Shown here piece after piece: positions 47,139 through 59,142 of a DNA stretch of 64,000 nucleotides. This stretch comes from Gonapodya sp. JEL0774 (Eukaryota > Monoblepharomycota > Monoblepharidomycetes > Monoblepharidales > Gonapodyaceae), in contig JADIIX010000016.1 of assembly GCA_027604505.1 (NCBI GenBank), positions 124,001 to 188,000 on the forward strand. Direction: 5' to 3'. The notes under the pieces are model-generated. The model saw nothing but the letters and a program-made list of their open reading frames with translations, ran no database searches and was not told the DNA's origin. Made by a program: the position numbers and the translations under genes. Within the stretch, counting starts at the first letter, position 1. Every line of letters starts with the position of its first letter.

Positions 47139-50045
47139 TCATATCTGAATGGCAATAGACGACTCTCGGTAGAGAATCACCGGGTTTGTAACGCCTGCCA
47201 CGGAGACGGTCGTGAAGGTGCCGGAAAGAGTTTTGCCAGATTCCACCATGACGACAGAGTAGGTTCCGGGCGAAGGCACGTAACCCGCGGTGAACTCCAC
47301 AATCAAACTGCCGCCTCCGATGGTGGCGCTGCCTGCACCCACTACGTGAATTTTGGATCGAGGACTTTGACTGCTAAAGACAACCCTCAGGGTACCGTTT
47401 GCGGTCTGTGCAAAGCCAGTGACTTGGACAGCCTCGGTCACTGTCAAGACCCCACCATCGACATATACCAATCCACGCCCCAAAGCGTACTCTGAGCCCG
47501 CTACGAGAGTACCACCAGATACCAGGGTTCCCCCACTCCACGAGTTCTTTCCAGTGAGTGTCAACTGACCCGTGCCATTTTTAACAAAGAGACCTCCTCC
47601 CGAAATGTCGTTCTTCCAAATGTCTTTCGCACTGAACGATCCGTCGGCGCCATTCATTGTCACTGTGACGTCACCTTCAAACGCGCCGAAGCCATCTGCA
47701 GCGTCGAAGAGGTTGATGCGGCCCCAGCCCTCCTCATCATCCATAAGTGGATAACCTGACGGGAAAGCAGTAGTCTTGAGCACCACCCTCCGTTGATCCG
47801 CGGTAAGGTATGGGAACCGGGTCTCGAGAAGCACTTCTGCGCTTTTGGGGACGTTTGCGGGAACACCCGATGGACCGACCTTCGGAAGATTGTACGTTGC
47901 GCGGCGAAAGTACTCGGCTTTGTTAGTAGCCCAGTCTGCGAAACGATCCTGTATGTAGGACTTGTCAGCGTCGCTCGGATCTTTTAGTTCAGCTCAATCA
48001 AACCTGACCTTTGATAGATCCGAAGTGTGTGCAGCTGCATAGAAAGTGTCCCAATCCGTCAACCCTAAGGCAGTCATGAATGCCTGGCGAGCCTGTGCGA
48101 CTGCGGCTGGCCCTTTTCCTGCGGCTCCACCCACGGCAATGTTGGACGCAGCTGTAGCGTGTGCAAGGATCCTACCGCCTAAAATTTGGAGTCAAGTTTA
48201 CCATCGAACCGTCCAACTAGTTCTCCACAGAACCGCCGACTTACCAATAACATCCGTTGGGCTGTGCATACCTGCAAATATGCGACTCTCTCCGAGTTCT
48301 AGTGCACGCGCTAGCATTTCTTGGAACCGAACTGGGTTTGCGTACGCAATGGCAATAGCTTTTCGAACCCCTTCGGCTGTGTGACCACTTGGCTGCCCAC
48401 CTGAGAGAATGAGAATAAATTGTGTCTCCAGGACTTGACCAAATTAAGATAAGACATAATAGAGTCCTCACCATCCGTGGCGGGCGTCGTCGAAATAGCG
48501 GGTACGAGTTCTGGCAGCACTGAGACAGACTTCGTCCATCGGAACGGACGAGCATACTTGAAAAATCGCTTCGTAGGCTCAGTGGACGCTGATCCGGCCT
48601 GACCGTTCACGAAATCGACAACGAGCCCAAATGCAGTGTTCGTGGCTGATCCAACACCAGGGTCATTTCCAGCATCGCTGTAGGTTTGGTTCAGGGCGTT
48701 GGGTCCTATTTCCGTGATGGTCGTCGTGAGTTGGGCAAGACTGCGGTAGAGATCTGTGAGCGGACCCATTCCATCTGACACAGAGTAACCTTTGTTACGT
48801 CGATCGTCAAGGTATGCAAGCAAACCCTGCGCGGGAGTGCGAGTGGTTGTATGATTCACCACAACCCGCAAGTTTGCTTCGTGAACCACGGCGTTTAATA
48901 CTTTGCCATCAGTAGCATCGCCTGGAATGCCTGTCCAATTTGATGGAGTCACGGCAGGACAGGCGCCATTCGCAGGAAGAGTAATTCCCGCGTCCACTAA
49001 AAGAGTACTCGGTTGCCAGATATCAAGAAACTTGGAGAGGACTCGAACACCAGCGTTGGTGCCTACAGTGACGAAGCACGCATCGTCGCGGCGATTTGTA
49101 GTCCAAGTATCGACATAGGCAACTATGTTGGAATTGACCGGAGCGGTTGCCGGTACTCCCAGTCCCGTTGGTTTAGCAGGAAGTTGGACAGCTTTTGTAG
49201 TTGCAGTGCTGTTCATTCAAGTCATTCCATCAGTGAAGTGGCATTCCCTGTTGAAACACAACACATACGAAGTAGTTTGTGAGAGGGCAGAGGGTTTTGT
49301 CGTTGATGTCGTTGTGATTTTGATGGTTGCTGTGATCAATCTGGAGCGTTACTGAGATATCAGCAATTGAACGATCCTTGTTCAAACAAATTCGCCTACG
49401 TGGTGGGTTTGGAGACAGTAGTTGTGTATTCAAAGTTTTTTGGGACGAACTGCCGGAAAGCAGAGTGGCAAATGTATGAAAGTGAAGCAGAATGATTGAA
49501 TTCTCGCGGAACTTTCAGAGCGATTCATACTGGGGGTCCCATCGCCACTCACATCAATGCACTCAGCACCTATGTTCCAGTACTTCAACGCAAGCGGGAA
49601 GCTAGCAAGGGTTCCATAATCCACAACTTTTCCTCCTTTGACCTTCACGCCATATGCGATCGCGAGGTTCGGGCAGATGATTTGGTCTGAGTCCAGCAGA
49701 TCATCGCACTCCAACTCCGCCCAGGCTTTACGTGTAGCAGTGTCATTGAGTTTTCCCCATGTCCTAAATGCACACGCACCAATGAATGCAGAATCTGTGA
49801 GGTGTGGCACAACGCTACTCACCATTTGTCCGGTGGTGGGTATACAACGCCGAACTGCTGCTGTACATAGTTGCACCACTGTTTCTTTCCGGCAACGGTC
49901 GTGGGTAGAGTCACATCACTTCTAGATTGAGGTCAGTAGGTGTTTCGAGCAGCGCCAGAATGATGTTTTGTACCCACGGGAGGGGTGCTGCCGATGTGAT
50001 GCTAACGCAGGCAGCCAAAAGCGCGATTGACCCGGCGAGATGCAT
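47139..50045 (-). CDS. secreted PAP2 phosphatase fused to autotransporter-type beta-strand repeat
   Basis: Proposed complement join 47139..47948, 48009..48178, 48245..48400, 48472..49208, 49400..49449, 49553..49763, 49823..49918, 49978..50045 (765 aa). A signal peptide (MHLAGSIALLAACVSITSAA) starts the protein. The catalytic core has the three PAP2/acid-phosphatase motifs: KYARPFRW (KX6RP type), GQPSGHT, and SRIFAGMHSPTD (SRX5HX3D). A GWGRINLFDAADGFGAF segment and a beta-rich C-terminus follow, including GTGQLTLTGKNSWSGGTLVS and GGTLVAGS, the signature of the autotransporter-associated beta-strand repeat. From family knowledge both parts, and the fusion, are typical of bacteria. No autotransporter beta-barrel is present. 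Seven introns and a eukaryotic-like signal peptide show it is a resident gene. Substrate unknown (phosphomonoesters likely). Exon 4 (50 nt) is the least certain. Confidence 0.85.
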
Positions 50046-50302
50046 CACCCCGGATCTCAACAGATTCGTAGGTAGAAACTTGGTCGTGAGGATGGATCCT
50101 TTTCTTTTCCATTTGAGGAAAATGAGGATGCGCACGTGCAATTGAGTGATGGCCCCACATGCAGGTTCGATCGAGCCGAGATGCCGGACGGAGATTTGTT
50201 TTCAAGATCAGAGACCTGAAAGTCATGATCATTAATAACAAAGATAATAGGCCTAAATGCATGGAGAAATGTGCAAGTAAATTTTGGTTCTCAGAAATTA
50301 TT

Positions 50303-50326
50303 GGGGGGGGGGGGGGGGGGGGGGGG
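50303..50326 (+). repeat. 24-base poly-G homopolymer
   Basis: Uninterrupted run of G immediately before a G/T-rich stretch and 66 bases before the N gap. Either a genuine homopolymer or a sequencing artefact at a contig edge. Confidence 0.85.
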
Positions 50327-50392
50327 TGGTAAGAGGGTTGGGTTTTTGTTTGGGTTGGGTGTGAAAAATTAAACACACCGGCCCACCCCCAA

Positions 50393-50402
50393 NNNNNNNN
50401 NN
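50393..50402. other. assembly gap (10 N)
   Basis: Ten consecutive N, a nominal-size scaffold gap. The true length is unknown and the two flanks may not be adjacent exactly as shown. Confidence 0.98.
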
Positions 50403-50538
50403 GGCCGCAAGCTTGCGTTGTTCGTAGGGTTTCTTGGTCACTATTACACACTCCGGCCATCCCGCTATCTTGCTGTCGCACAAAACCTGCCAAAATAAAG
50501 ATTTTTCTCATAAAGTGCGTCAAAACTGACCCTCACAA

Positions 50539-50610
50539 CCTGTCTTCAACCTGTCTGTCTTCAATCTGTCTTATGACCTGTCTTCAATCTGTCTTAAACC
50601 TGTCTTATAA
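50539..50610 (+). repeat. degenerate tandem repeat, CTGTCTT core
   Basis: Six copies of CTGTCTT, each followed by a short AT-rich spacer (CAA, ATGA, AAA and similar), giving units of about 11-15 bp. It lies 95-165 bp upstream of the MTR4 start codon. Confidence 0.75.
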
Positions 50611-50702
50611 GAGGGGTGTTCGAAAAATATATATACAATAATTCTCGACAACGCAAACTCCCCTCGCCCTGACACACAGAGAATCAATTGTGCATTCCCA
50701 AG

Positions 50703-53700
50703 ATGTTTGGAGGCGACGATTTCTTCGACGCTTTCGACGATAAACCCTCGTCCTCTTTGACTTCGACTGGAAAAGGAAAAGCCCGTAGTGGGACAAAACG
50801 AACAGTGGAGCAGCTTGACTTGACGGACGAGAGCGATACTGTTGTGCTGGGAAGACCGGCATCTGCATCTTCTAAGCCTAGTGATCACTTAGGTGATTTA
50901 AATGGAGCCAAGCATCCTGAGAGGGGCACTGCCAAGAAGGCAAAGCTCTCTGGAGGTTTCGCTGGAGGTTTCGGACTTGGTGCAATGGAAGTAGATCATC
51001 AATTGGACGGTGCAAACGGTCACAATAATGGTGTTGAAGTCCCCGCCGACGAGGGTGGGCGTGCCGGTAAGGGCCGCCGCCTGGTTCCAGTTGCTCCGAT
51101 TAAAGAGCAGACCGTCGCGATGGACGAGTTCGAACAGGACGTGCAAAAGGACTTCGTCATCAAAACAGAGAGCCTCGCTATGGCGGCGCCGAGTGATGAA
51201 GAGGCTCATAAGCCTGTGTCGGGTACCGAGGACCGAAGTCATCCAGAAGCTAAAGGAGCTGCGACGACCACTTTGTCCGTACAACATCAGGTATGTCGTA
51301 AGTTTGGATTGTATTTTTCTTGAAAATGGTCTGGGTTCGTCCATTGACAGGAGTTGACAATGGACAACATATACATGTCGACTTGATTTTCACCAGATGC
51401 TGTTGGAGTGTCCGGACTTGGGACTCTTCAATTCTCGAATAGTATCACCTATTTAGCTCTTTTTTGGGCGTTTTGCGTACTCAAGAATCCGTCGTTCTCG
51501 ATATGACTCACATTGTGCTTTTAGGTTCGACACCAAGTCGCGGTCCCGCCAAACTACAACTACATCCCTTTGCAAAAGCACGTCCCACCTGAAAAGCCTG
51601 CTCGTGTATGGGATTTCAGTTTGGATCCCTTCCAGAAAACTGCGGTGGCATGCATCGAACGTAACGAATCTGTTCTGGTCAGTGCACACACTAGTGCGGG
51701 GAAAACCGTCGTCGCGGAGTACGCCATTGCACTGGGCTTGGCGCAGAAGCAGAGAGTGATCTACACCAGCCCCATTAAAGTGAGTTGGATGTCGTTTTGC
51801 TTGCACCAAAATCCGCTTCAATGAGCTCGAAGCACTGAACTTTTCGGTCCATTAGGCGCTCTCCAATCAAAAGTATCGCGATTTCCTTGCAGTGTTTCAG
51901 GACGTTGGTCTTATGACTGGCGACGTCACCATCAATCCCGACGCGTCGATACTCGTGATGACCACCGAGATTCTTCGCTCCATGCTCTACCGAGGCTCTG
52001 AAGTCACTCGAGAGCTTGCTTGGGTTGTTTTTGATGAGATTCACTACATGCGTGATAAGGAACGAGGTGTGGTGTGGGAGGAAACTATCATCTTGCTGCC
52101 TCGGGGTGTGCGCTATGTTTTCCTCTCCGCTACCATTCCAAATGCGTTACAGTTCGCGCAGTGGATCTGCTGGCTCAAGGAACAGCCTTGTCACGTCGTT
52201 TATACCAACTATCGGCCGGTTCCTCTGCAACACTATCTCTTCCCTGCTGGTGGCGACGGCATATTTCTCTGCGTGGACGAAAAGTCGCAGTTTCGAGAAG
52301 AGAACTTCCAAAGAGCGATTGCAGCGGTCGGAGACGGCAAAGACGATGGTGGTGACGGTAGGGGTGGAAAGGGAAGGGGCAGCAAAGGCAGGAAGGATAA
52401 AAGCAAAGGTAAGTCAATGGGGACACTTTTTTCTTGTTTCACTGGTGTCGTGGTGGGGTTTCGACACAGAAATTCTTCTAGGTCAATCTGATCTGAACAA
52501 GCTAATCAAAATGATTATGCTCAAGAACTACCACCCGTGTATTGTGTTTGCATTCTCAAAGCGGGAATGCGAAAACAACGCACTTCAGCTGTCGAAACTC
52601 GATTTCAATAACGATAAGGAGAAGATAGACGTCCAAACAATTTATGAACGAGGAATCCGATCTCTCAACGAGGACGATCGCGCGCTTCCACAGATCGAGA
52701 ACCTTCTGCCGTTACTTCAACGAGGCATTGGAATCCATCACGCCGGACTCCTCCCCCTTCTGAAGGAAATTGTCGAGCTGTTGTTCCAAGAAGGTCTGAT
52801 CAAGGTTCTCTTTGCTACCGAAACCTTCTCCATTGGACTGAATATGCCGGCGCGCACTGTGCTCTTCACTTCGGTACGAAAATGGGATGGCAAAGATACC
52901 AGATGGCTGGGTTCGGGCGAGTACATCCAGATGTCCGGTCGAGCAGGACGCCGCGGAAAAGATGACCGTGGAATCGTTATTCTGATGCTCGATGAGAAGA
53001 TGGAGCCGCATATCGCCAAGGAAATGCTGAAAGGGGAGGCAGATGCACTCAATTCAGCGTTCCACTTGAAGTACAACATGATCCTCAACCTGTTGAGGGT
53101 TGAAGATGTTCAACCTGAAGAGATGTTGCGAATGTCTTTCTTCCAATTTCAAAATGCTGCAAAACTCCCAGACTTAGAAGCTGGTATGTATGTTGGGACG
53201 GCGTTTGAATCTCCTCCATTTCGCCTCGCTGAGCTTCATATACCGCAGAATTGAATAGTCTTATCGCGGAACGCGACGCAATCTCCATTGCCGATGAAGC
53301 TACTGTAACGGCCTATCACGAGATTCAGAAAACACTCGCGGAATGTGTCCAGGATCGACGTGCGGTAGTGCATCACCCTAGCTACGCATTGCCTTATATG
53401 CAACCTGGTCGACTGGTTCGCATCAAGGTTGATACAGAAGAGTCTGAGCCAGTGCAAGATTTCGGATGGGGTGTCCTAATCAGTTATCAGAAGAAGACTG
53501 TTCAGGCAAAAGGTGGAACAGCATCTGATGCAATCGCCGCAACTGTGGAAGGTCCACGATATCTGTTGGATGTTCTGTTGCTGTGCGCAACGGGGTCCGA
53601 ACAATCGGGAAAACCTCGCCCCATTGCAAGTTCGTCCCCGGATGCCAAGTTTGAGGCATGCGTGGTGCCCTGTGTGATCGAAACACTTGACGGAATCTCG

Positions 53701-54806
53701 TCCGTAAAAGTTTTTGTTCCAAAGGATATGCGGAGCTTAGAAGCGAGGAACCAACTCGGAAAGACGATCCGCGAGGTTGAAAAGCGATTCCCGTCAGGAC
53801 TGCCGATTCTCGATCCAATTGCGGATATGGGGATCAAGGACGACAAGTTCAAAAAGCTTCTTAAGGTGAACCAATGTTCGACTTTTGAAGGTTCATTCTG
53901 CCCGTTTTGACTGGAACAAGTGCTCCATTCACTCAGAAAATTGAAGTACTTCAAGCGAAGCTTCAGTCGCACTCCCTCAGCTCGGATCCCCGACTCACCG
54001 ACCTTCTATCTTTATTTGAGCAGAAGCGTAAACTCACACAACGTATTCGTCTGCAAAGGAAACTCATCGAACAGACAACAAGCATCCTACACCTGGATGA
54101 ATTGCAGGCCCGCAAACGTGTGTTGCGGCGACTTGGTTACTCCAACGACAATGATGTCATCGACGTCAAGGGCAGGGTAGCTTGTGAGCTTACCACGGGA
54201 GACGAGCTTGTGCTGACCGAATTGCTGCTTAACGGTGTGTTCAACGAACTGAGTCCAGAGCAAACTTGTGCAGTGCTGGGGTGTTTTGTATTTGGAGAGA
54301 AGGTTGGAGTCGTTTTACTGCTTCGCGTATCTCAACTTGATTGACAGACCATCTGGTATTGGTGAATTCAGGCTGAGGAACTCGCAAAACTTCGCGACGA
54401 CCTGCAGGCTCCTATCCGGGCCTTGCAAGACACTGCCCGGCGAGTAGCCCGTGTATCTATTGAGTCGAAGCTTCCGGTCGACGAGGAAACGTATGTGCAG
54501 TCATTCCGCACAGAGCTTGTTGATGTGGTGTATGCCTGGGCTCAAGGCATAAAGTTCTCCCAAGTCGTGAGAATGACTGACGCGTTTGAAGGGAGCATCA
54601 TCCGAGCAATTCGGAGACTTGAAGAGTTGCTGCGGCAAATGGCTACCGCGGCAAAGAGTATCGGAAACGAGGAGCTGGAAAAGAAATTCGAGAGTGGTGA
54701 GTTTCTTTCGAACTAGTTCGTTGTGTGTGCTAACACGCTCCATCTACGTCCAGGGATTGAGAAGATTAAACGAGACATTGTTTTTGCAAGCTCATTGTAT
54801 CTGTAA
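50703..54806 (+). CDS. MTR4: exosome RNA helicase MTR4 (Ski2-like)
   Basis: Proposed join 50703..51290, 51525..51779, 51856..52408, 52482..53183, 53249..53865, 53937..54302, 54372..54696, 54754..54806 (1152 aa). After an acidic/disordered N-terminus (about 200 aa): [20 protein letters not shown], Walker [32 protein letters not shown], DExH box [46 protein letters not shown], then [68 protein letters not shown], the arch region, and the C-terminal helical domain ending [19 protein letters not shown]4 feeds structured RNA to the nuclear exosome (TRAMP complex) and acts in rRNA processing. A Gly/Lys-rich insertion (around [16 protein letters not shown]) precedes the second RecA domain. Tail-to-tail with IFT74, 75 bp apart. 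Confidence 0.95.
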
Positions 54807-54881
54807 CGTCACTGTACATTTGCAATAATCTGTAAAATATTAATATCAATACAAATCCTTCGCACTTGCAAAGTGTATCGA

Positions 54882-57800
54882 TTATCGTGCTGGCGGCAGC
54901 GCCATTATTTGCAAGAGTTGATCGTTCACCTGAGTGACCAGCGTCAGTACTTGGGCTCGGATCTCTTTGTAGTCGCTTTCCGCTGTTTTAGAATCGATAT
55001 CTACGAGATGCATAACACCCCGGCACATCTTCAGAATGGAAACAAGACAGGCGTATCTGCAACCACTCACATTCTCTCATGTCGTGGTTACTTTTCTCCA
55101 CCAGCTTAAGTTTTTCCTCCAAGCCCGCCAGTTGTATGTGAGTCTCGTTCTGTTCCAACTGACGTCGCTTTGTTTGGTGCTGCTGTTCCAGTTCCATCAT
55201 TTCTTTTTGGAGAGAATCCCGATTTTTCACTAATGTTGCTCGATCGGCAGCATTTTTCTGAGAAGGGAAGGTTTATCCGGAGTTTTGTTGAAGTTCACTC
55301 CGTCGTACTACTCACATTCTTCTGGGTCTCAGCCTTCCTCCTGAGCTCTTCCACAGTTTCGTACTGCAACATGCCGGCAGAAATTTGAGCTGCCTTTTCT
55401 TTTATGTTCACGAGTTCAGCAGCGATTTTGGTATCCAGCTGATTGACCTTGCCAAGATCGGAAAGCAACCGGTCGCGCTCTGTACATCAGAGTTTCGCAA
55501 AAGAACAATAACCAGATCATAGATCAAATGAGATCAGGAAAGAGGAACTCTGTAAGTTCATTGTCATTGAGGGGGACGAAACGGAATGAAATCTCACCCG
55601 CCCCTATTGCCTCCAATGTATTCTCCGAGGTCTTCATCTCTTTCTCTTTGAACTTGAGATCTCCTTGCAACTCCTTAAAGTCATCGTGAGTCGGTAAGGC
55701 GGACAGGTCTTTCCTGGAGAGGGCCTGAGAATTCCCAACCAACACCACCTCTGTCAACAAGGAAATCGCAATCTCCGCGATGCTCTACAAAGCTTGATAC
55801 GCACCGCGATCTTTTCTAAATGCTCGCAGATTTCCCGTTCCAGCTCCACGATCCGATCCCTTGCCTCTTGTATGCGGCGGTCGTAAGATTCGAGGAAACT
55901 CGTCATGTCGCGGTCCCGGCGGGCGAGTTCTGCGAACTTGCTCCGACGATCAACTAGAAAATAGGATGAGTTGGATTATGGCTTGACACGACGTGAGCGA
56001 CGCACAGGATCACGGAGTGAGGTTCATATCCCCATTCCGAAGTCTCCACTAACCTTCTCCTTCAGCGCCTTCCTTCATGCCATCCAGTTTCTCTTTCATA
56101 TGTCGTATCTCTTCTTCGACTTCACCAATCCTCCTTTCCATAGCCGCTGCTTCCTGGTTCGCCCGCTTCATCTACGTCAAACACAGGGGTGTCCGACTCC
56201 AATCAGCTGTCATCCAACGCCCACCAAATCACAGAAACCATACCCACCTCTTCCACCATTCCTTCCCTCCCAGTTTCACCACCCCCCGAGCTCGCCATCT
56301 CATCCCGCTTCGCCTTTAACTCAGCCAGCCGCTTCTTCAAGAGAAACGCACGGTGATGAGGCGGTGATCGGAGAAAAATCTGTCGACCATTTTTTTGGGG
56401 TAGTTCATGGATGGTGTAATTGGTCCGAAAGGTCAGACGCGATTAAACATCTAAGCACTACCTTCCACCACTTGTGTTGTTCCATACCCGCACACCCACC
56501 TGTTCCAATTCTTTTAACTTTCCTGCCGATCGATCTGCTTCCTCTTGCCGCTCTGCGATACGTTTCGCTGTCGTTGCTACGTCAGCAGTGAGGGCGCGGT
56601 ATTCTACTAAAAGGTTGGGAGGCTTGAGGTCGAAGAGAGAAATTTCGGATCCACAGCGTCATGACTAAACGAAAATTGATTATCACGCACAAGTCGTGTC
56701 ACCATTTCCTCCGCGCGCCGCCGTTCCCGGTCTAATTGTCCCTCGAGATCACGGAGCGTTTGCTCTTTGCTTTGATTTTCACCATGATGATGAACAGATG
56801 TGCAAGAATGCGTCAAGAGAAACCAGGACGACGGGTGAAACGATTGAACGATTGTGATGCAGTTAGTGAAGAGTCACCAAATTTGCCCAACTTCTTCTTT
56901 TCAGCCTCATAATCCACTTACGCCTTCCTCTTCCCCATTATTGCCTCAGCCTCTCTCTCCCTCGCATCATTCTTCTCCTTTGCATCCCTTGCCTCCTGTT
57001 CCACGTCATCAGGATCCGAGCCGGCATGGGCACGCTCGGAGAGGAGATTAAGGTCGGCAAGTTGGGCACGAAGAGCTGTGAGTGTGGTAGTAAGGAAAGA
57101 CGATCTAGAGGGAGTAAAAGCTGGGTGGTAAAAGCGGAGTAAACGCGGAAACGCATAAGTTAGTGGGATGAGCTCCCACCCCAGTCCTGCAAAACTTCAG
57201 CTGGATTTTTAAGTATCTTAACGTGCTCCCTCTCAAACCCGCTATCAAGATGGGTTATCGCAACTTGATATTGGCCCTCTCAAACCACTCACTTCTTTTC
57301 CCAAACATCCATTTGCACCGCTTCTCTCTCCCTATCCTCGCACTCGCGTTCCATCCTCGTTATCTCCTGCTGGACCAGTGCAGCTCTCGAACGAACTTCA
57401 GCAGCGTAGAAAGAGGCGTCTTGGATGAGACGACCGGGGCCTGAATGGGGGCGGGGGTGCCGAATCGCATTAAGGAAAGGAGATAAGGCAAGAACAGAGT
57501 ATTCCGTAACCTTGATATGACGTCTTGATTCCGCCGAGGCCTTGTTGGGTGACAGGTCGGTCAGCAATGGAGGGTCCTGTCGACGAGCGGTGGACTTATG
57601 TCTTTCGTGAATTGTCATCATTAACAATCAGTGAAACCCACCCAGTCTCATTCCGGTCCCGGGTCTCATCCCACCAAAAGGAAGTGCTGTCCCCGGTGCA
57701 CGACCTGGACAACAAAATAGAGGTTTCGCCTCATCGCTGAAATACGTATTTGTCATCAAACCCTCACTGGGAAATGCAAGACCGGTTTTGGGGGGGGCGC

Positions 57801-58004
57801 CGGCAGGGGGCGTACGGCTCCATGCTGCGATGCGATACGCGGGCGAATATATAACAGTGGGTGAATGATGATGGAAATAGTGGGAAGATTCCAAGAGTGA
57901 TGAGGTGACTTCATGCATTGGAGCCGTTGGGACCGACATATCCAAGGCAAGCTACCATCAGACTTACCGGGTGGCGCGTTCTGTCTGGATGTGCCCGGAC
58001 GCAT
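54882..58004 (-). CDS. IFT74: intraflagellar transport protein IFT74
   Basis: Proposed complement join of 16 exons: 54882..55000, 55071..55257, 55316..55479, 55598..55724, 55805..55953, 56054..56171, 56248..56334, 56500..56606, 56666..56769, 56922..57075, 57180..57229, 57293..57440, 57511..57540, 57642..57704, 57768..57824, 57968..58004 (566 aa; family about 600). The N-terminus is Gly/Pro/Arg-rich, as expected for IFT74, whose basic N-terminus binds tubulin with IFT81. It is followed by LIQDASFYAAEVRSRAALVQ and continuous coiled coil. Best family matches lie near the C-terminus: RRQLEQNETHIQLAGLEEKL, then SNHDMREYIDSKTAESDYKE. IFT74 is an IFT-B core subunit that carries tubulin into the growing flagellum. 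Exons 1-4 are less certain; ATG 58004 is the first good start. Confidence 0.87.
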
Positions 58005-58292
58005 TGCCGGAGTCGGTGGCCGCTGGTCTAGGATCAATCATTCGTCGCCAGTTGCAGCGACGCCCGCAATTTGCAAAATGGCGATCCCAGCTTCAAAACT
58101 CAGAAACGGCAATGCGGATCGACCCTAAAGCAGACGTACTTGACATCTGGTGCAGTTTTACGTCCGCCAAAGGGAAAGCAAGATTGTACTTGCTGGCGGA
58201 GGTGATGAGGTGTTGATCAACCTATCTGATAACTATAGGACTACAACAATCACACACTATTTCAGACCCAGTCACAGTGAAGACATGGGGCA

Positions 58293-59044
58293 TCACTTGG
58301 TACCCTCCACATCTACGCCAACTACACAGCTGTGCACCTCAAGGTGTGGCATTTGTTTCATCAGCGAGTCTCTGACCTCCACCACCGAATCCACGTGTAT
58401 TCTTGGATCTATTTGGCGGACCATGTGAAGCCTCCCCGTGTCCGACGAGCACACAAGGATTTTTCGGGGGTCAAGACCAGCGGAGATAAGGGTGGCGCGA
58501 GCAGGGTGGCTAGAGATTGAGGTGGATATCGAAAGAGTTGAAGACGGATGGGAGGGGAAGATGACGTAAATGTCGTGGGATGCGAGTGAGAGGAGGTTGA
58601 TGAGATGGGAGATTGTGGGATGATTTGGGGAGAGGGTCGGCTACAATCGCCAAAGAAGCAATGTTAAAGGCAGTGCTCGGTGTAGAGGAGAAAGTACAAG
58701 ATGAGAACGGAAAACTGTACCTCGTCAAGATAGATCGTGAGTTTGGGTTTCCGACTAACTGGTCCGGTAGCCTTCCGGTTCACATCTGTGGATCCCCGCA
58801 TCGCGCGCCTATCCATATTCGTTTCAACCACTGGACTGGCCCTCGTATCACTTGTTATCTCAGGAGGAGAGACGGGATGGGAAGCCGATGCATCAGAAGG
58901 AGTGCTAAGGTAGAACCACAGGAACGCTGACAGTATGGCGGCTGCAGAGCCAAGAGCGGGCCATAAGAGGGACATGGAAGAAGAAGAAGAAGAAGGTATA
59001 AGTGCATTTGAGCGAGAGCGGGCAGTGGAGCGGCGGGAGGCCAT
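58293..59044 (-). CDS. PEX22: Pex22-like peroxisomal membrane protein
   Basis: Proposed complement join 58293..58640, 58721..59044 (223 aa). A short Arg/Ser-rich N-terminus is followed by one transmembrane segment (LLWPALGSAAAILSAFLWFY), a disordered linker, then a folded C-terminal domain beginning KPKLTIYLDE. The Pex22-type signature is GLDPRKILVCSSDTGRLHMV followed by RQIDPRIHVD. Pex22 anchors the ubiquitin-conjugating enzyme Pex4 at the peroxisome and supports Pex5 receptor recycling. The family is poorly conserved, so the call rests on the CSxTGR...VRQ-P-IHID pattern, size and topology. It shares a 98-bp promoter with the divergent TMEM53-like gene. Confidence 0.65.
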
Positions 59045-59142
59045 GAAATTTCGATCAATTGTGATATGCACTGCAGTATTTGCGAAACACACAACATTGA
59101 ACACGGAGGAGGAACTGAACTGAGAAACTGAGCTTGGAAAGC
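59045..59142. promoter_or_regulatory. 98-bp bidirectional promoter
   Basis: The start codons of the Pex22-like gene (minus) and the TMEM53-like gene (plus) are separated by only 98 bp, so both 5' UTRs and a common promoter must fit here or overlap the neighbouring gene. I see no clear TATA box. Confidence 0.5.

Larger units (their letters stand above)
50046..50702. other. intergenic region with poly-G, gap and tandem repeat
   Basis: About 650 bp between the divergent starts of the PAP2 and MTR4 genes. It holds the poly-G run, a gap of 10 Ns and a CTGTCTT tandem repeat described separately, so sequence here is unreliable. Both promoters should lie here. Confidence 0.5.

Noticed and set aside
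50303-50326. Poly-G run as telomeric or centromeric repeat
   Set aside because: No TTAGGG-like periodicity and ordinary genes lie on both sides.
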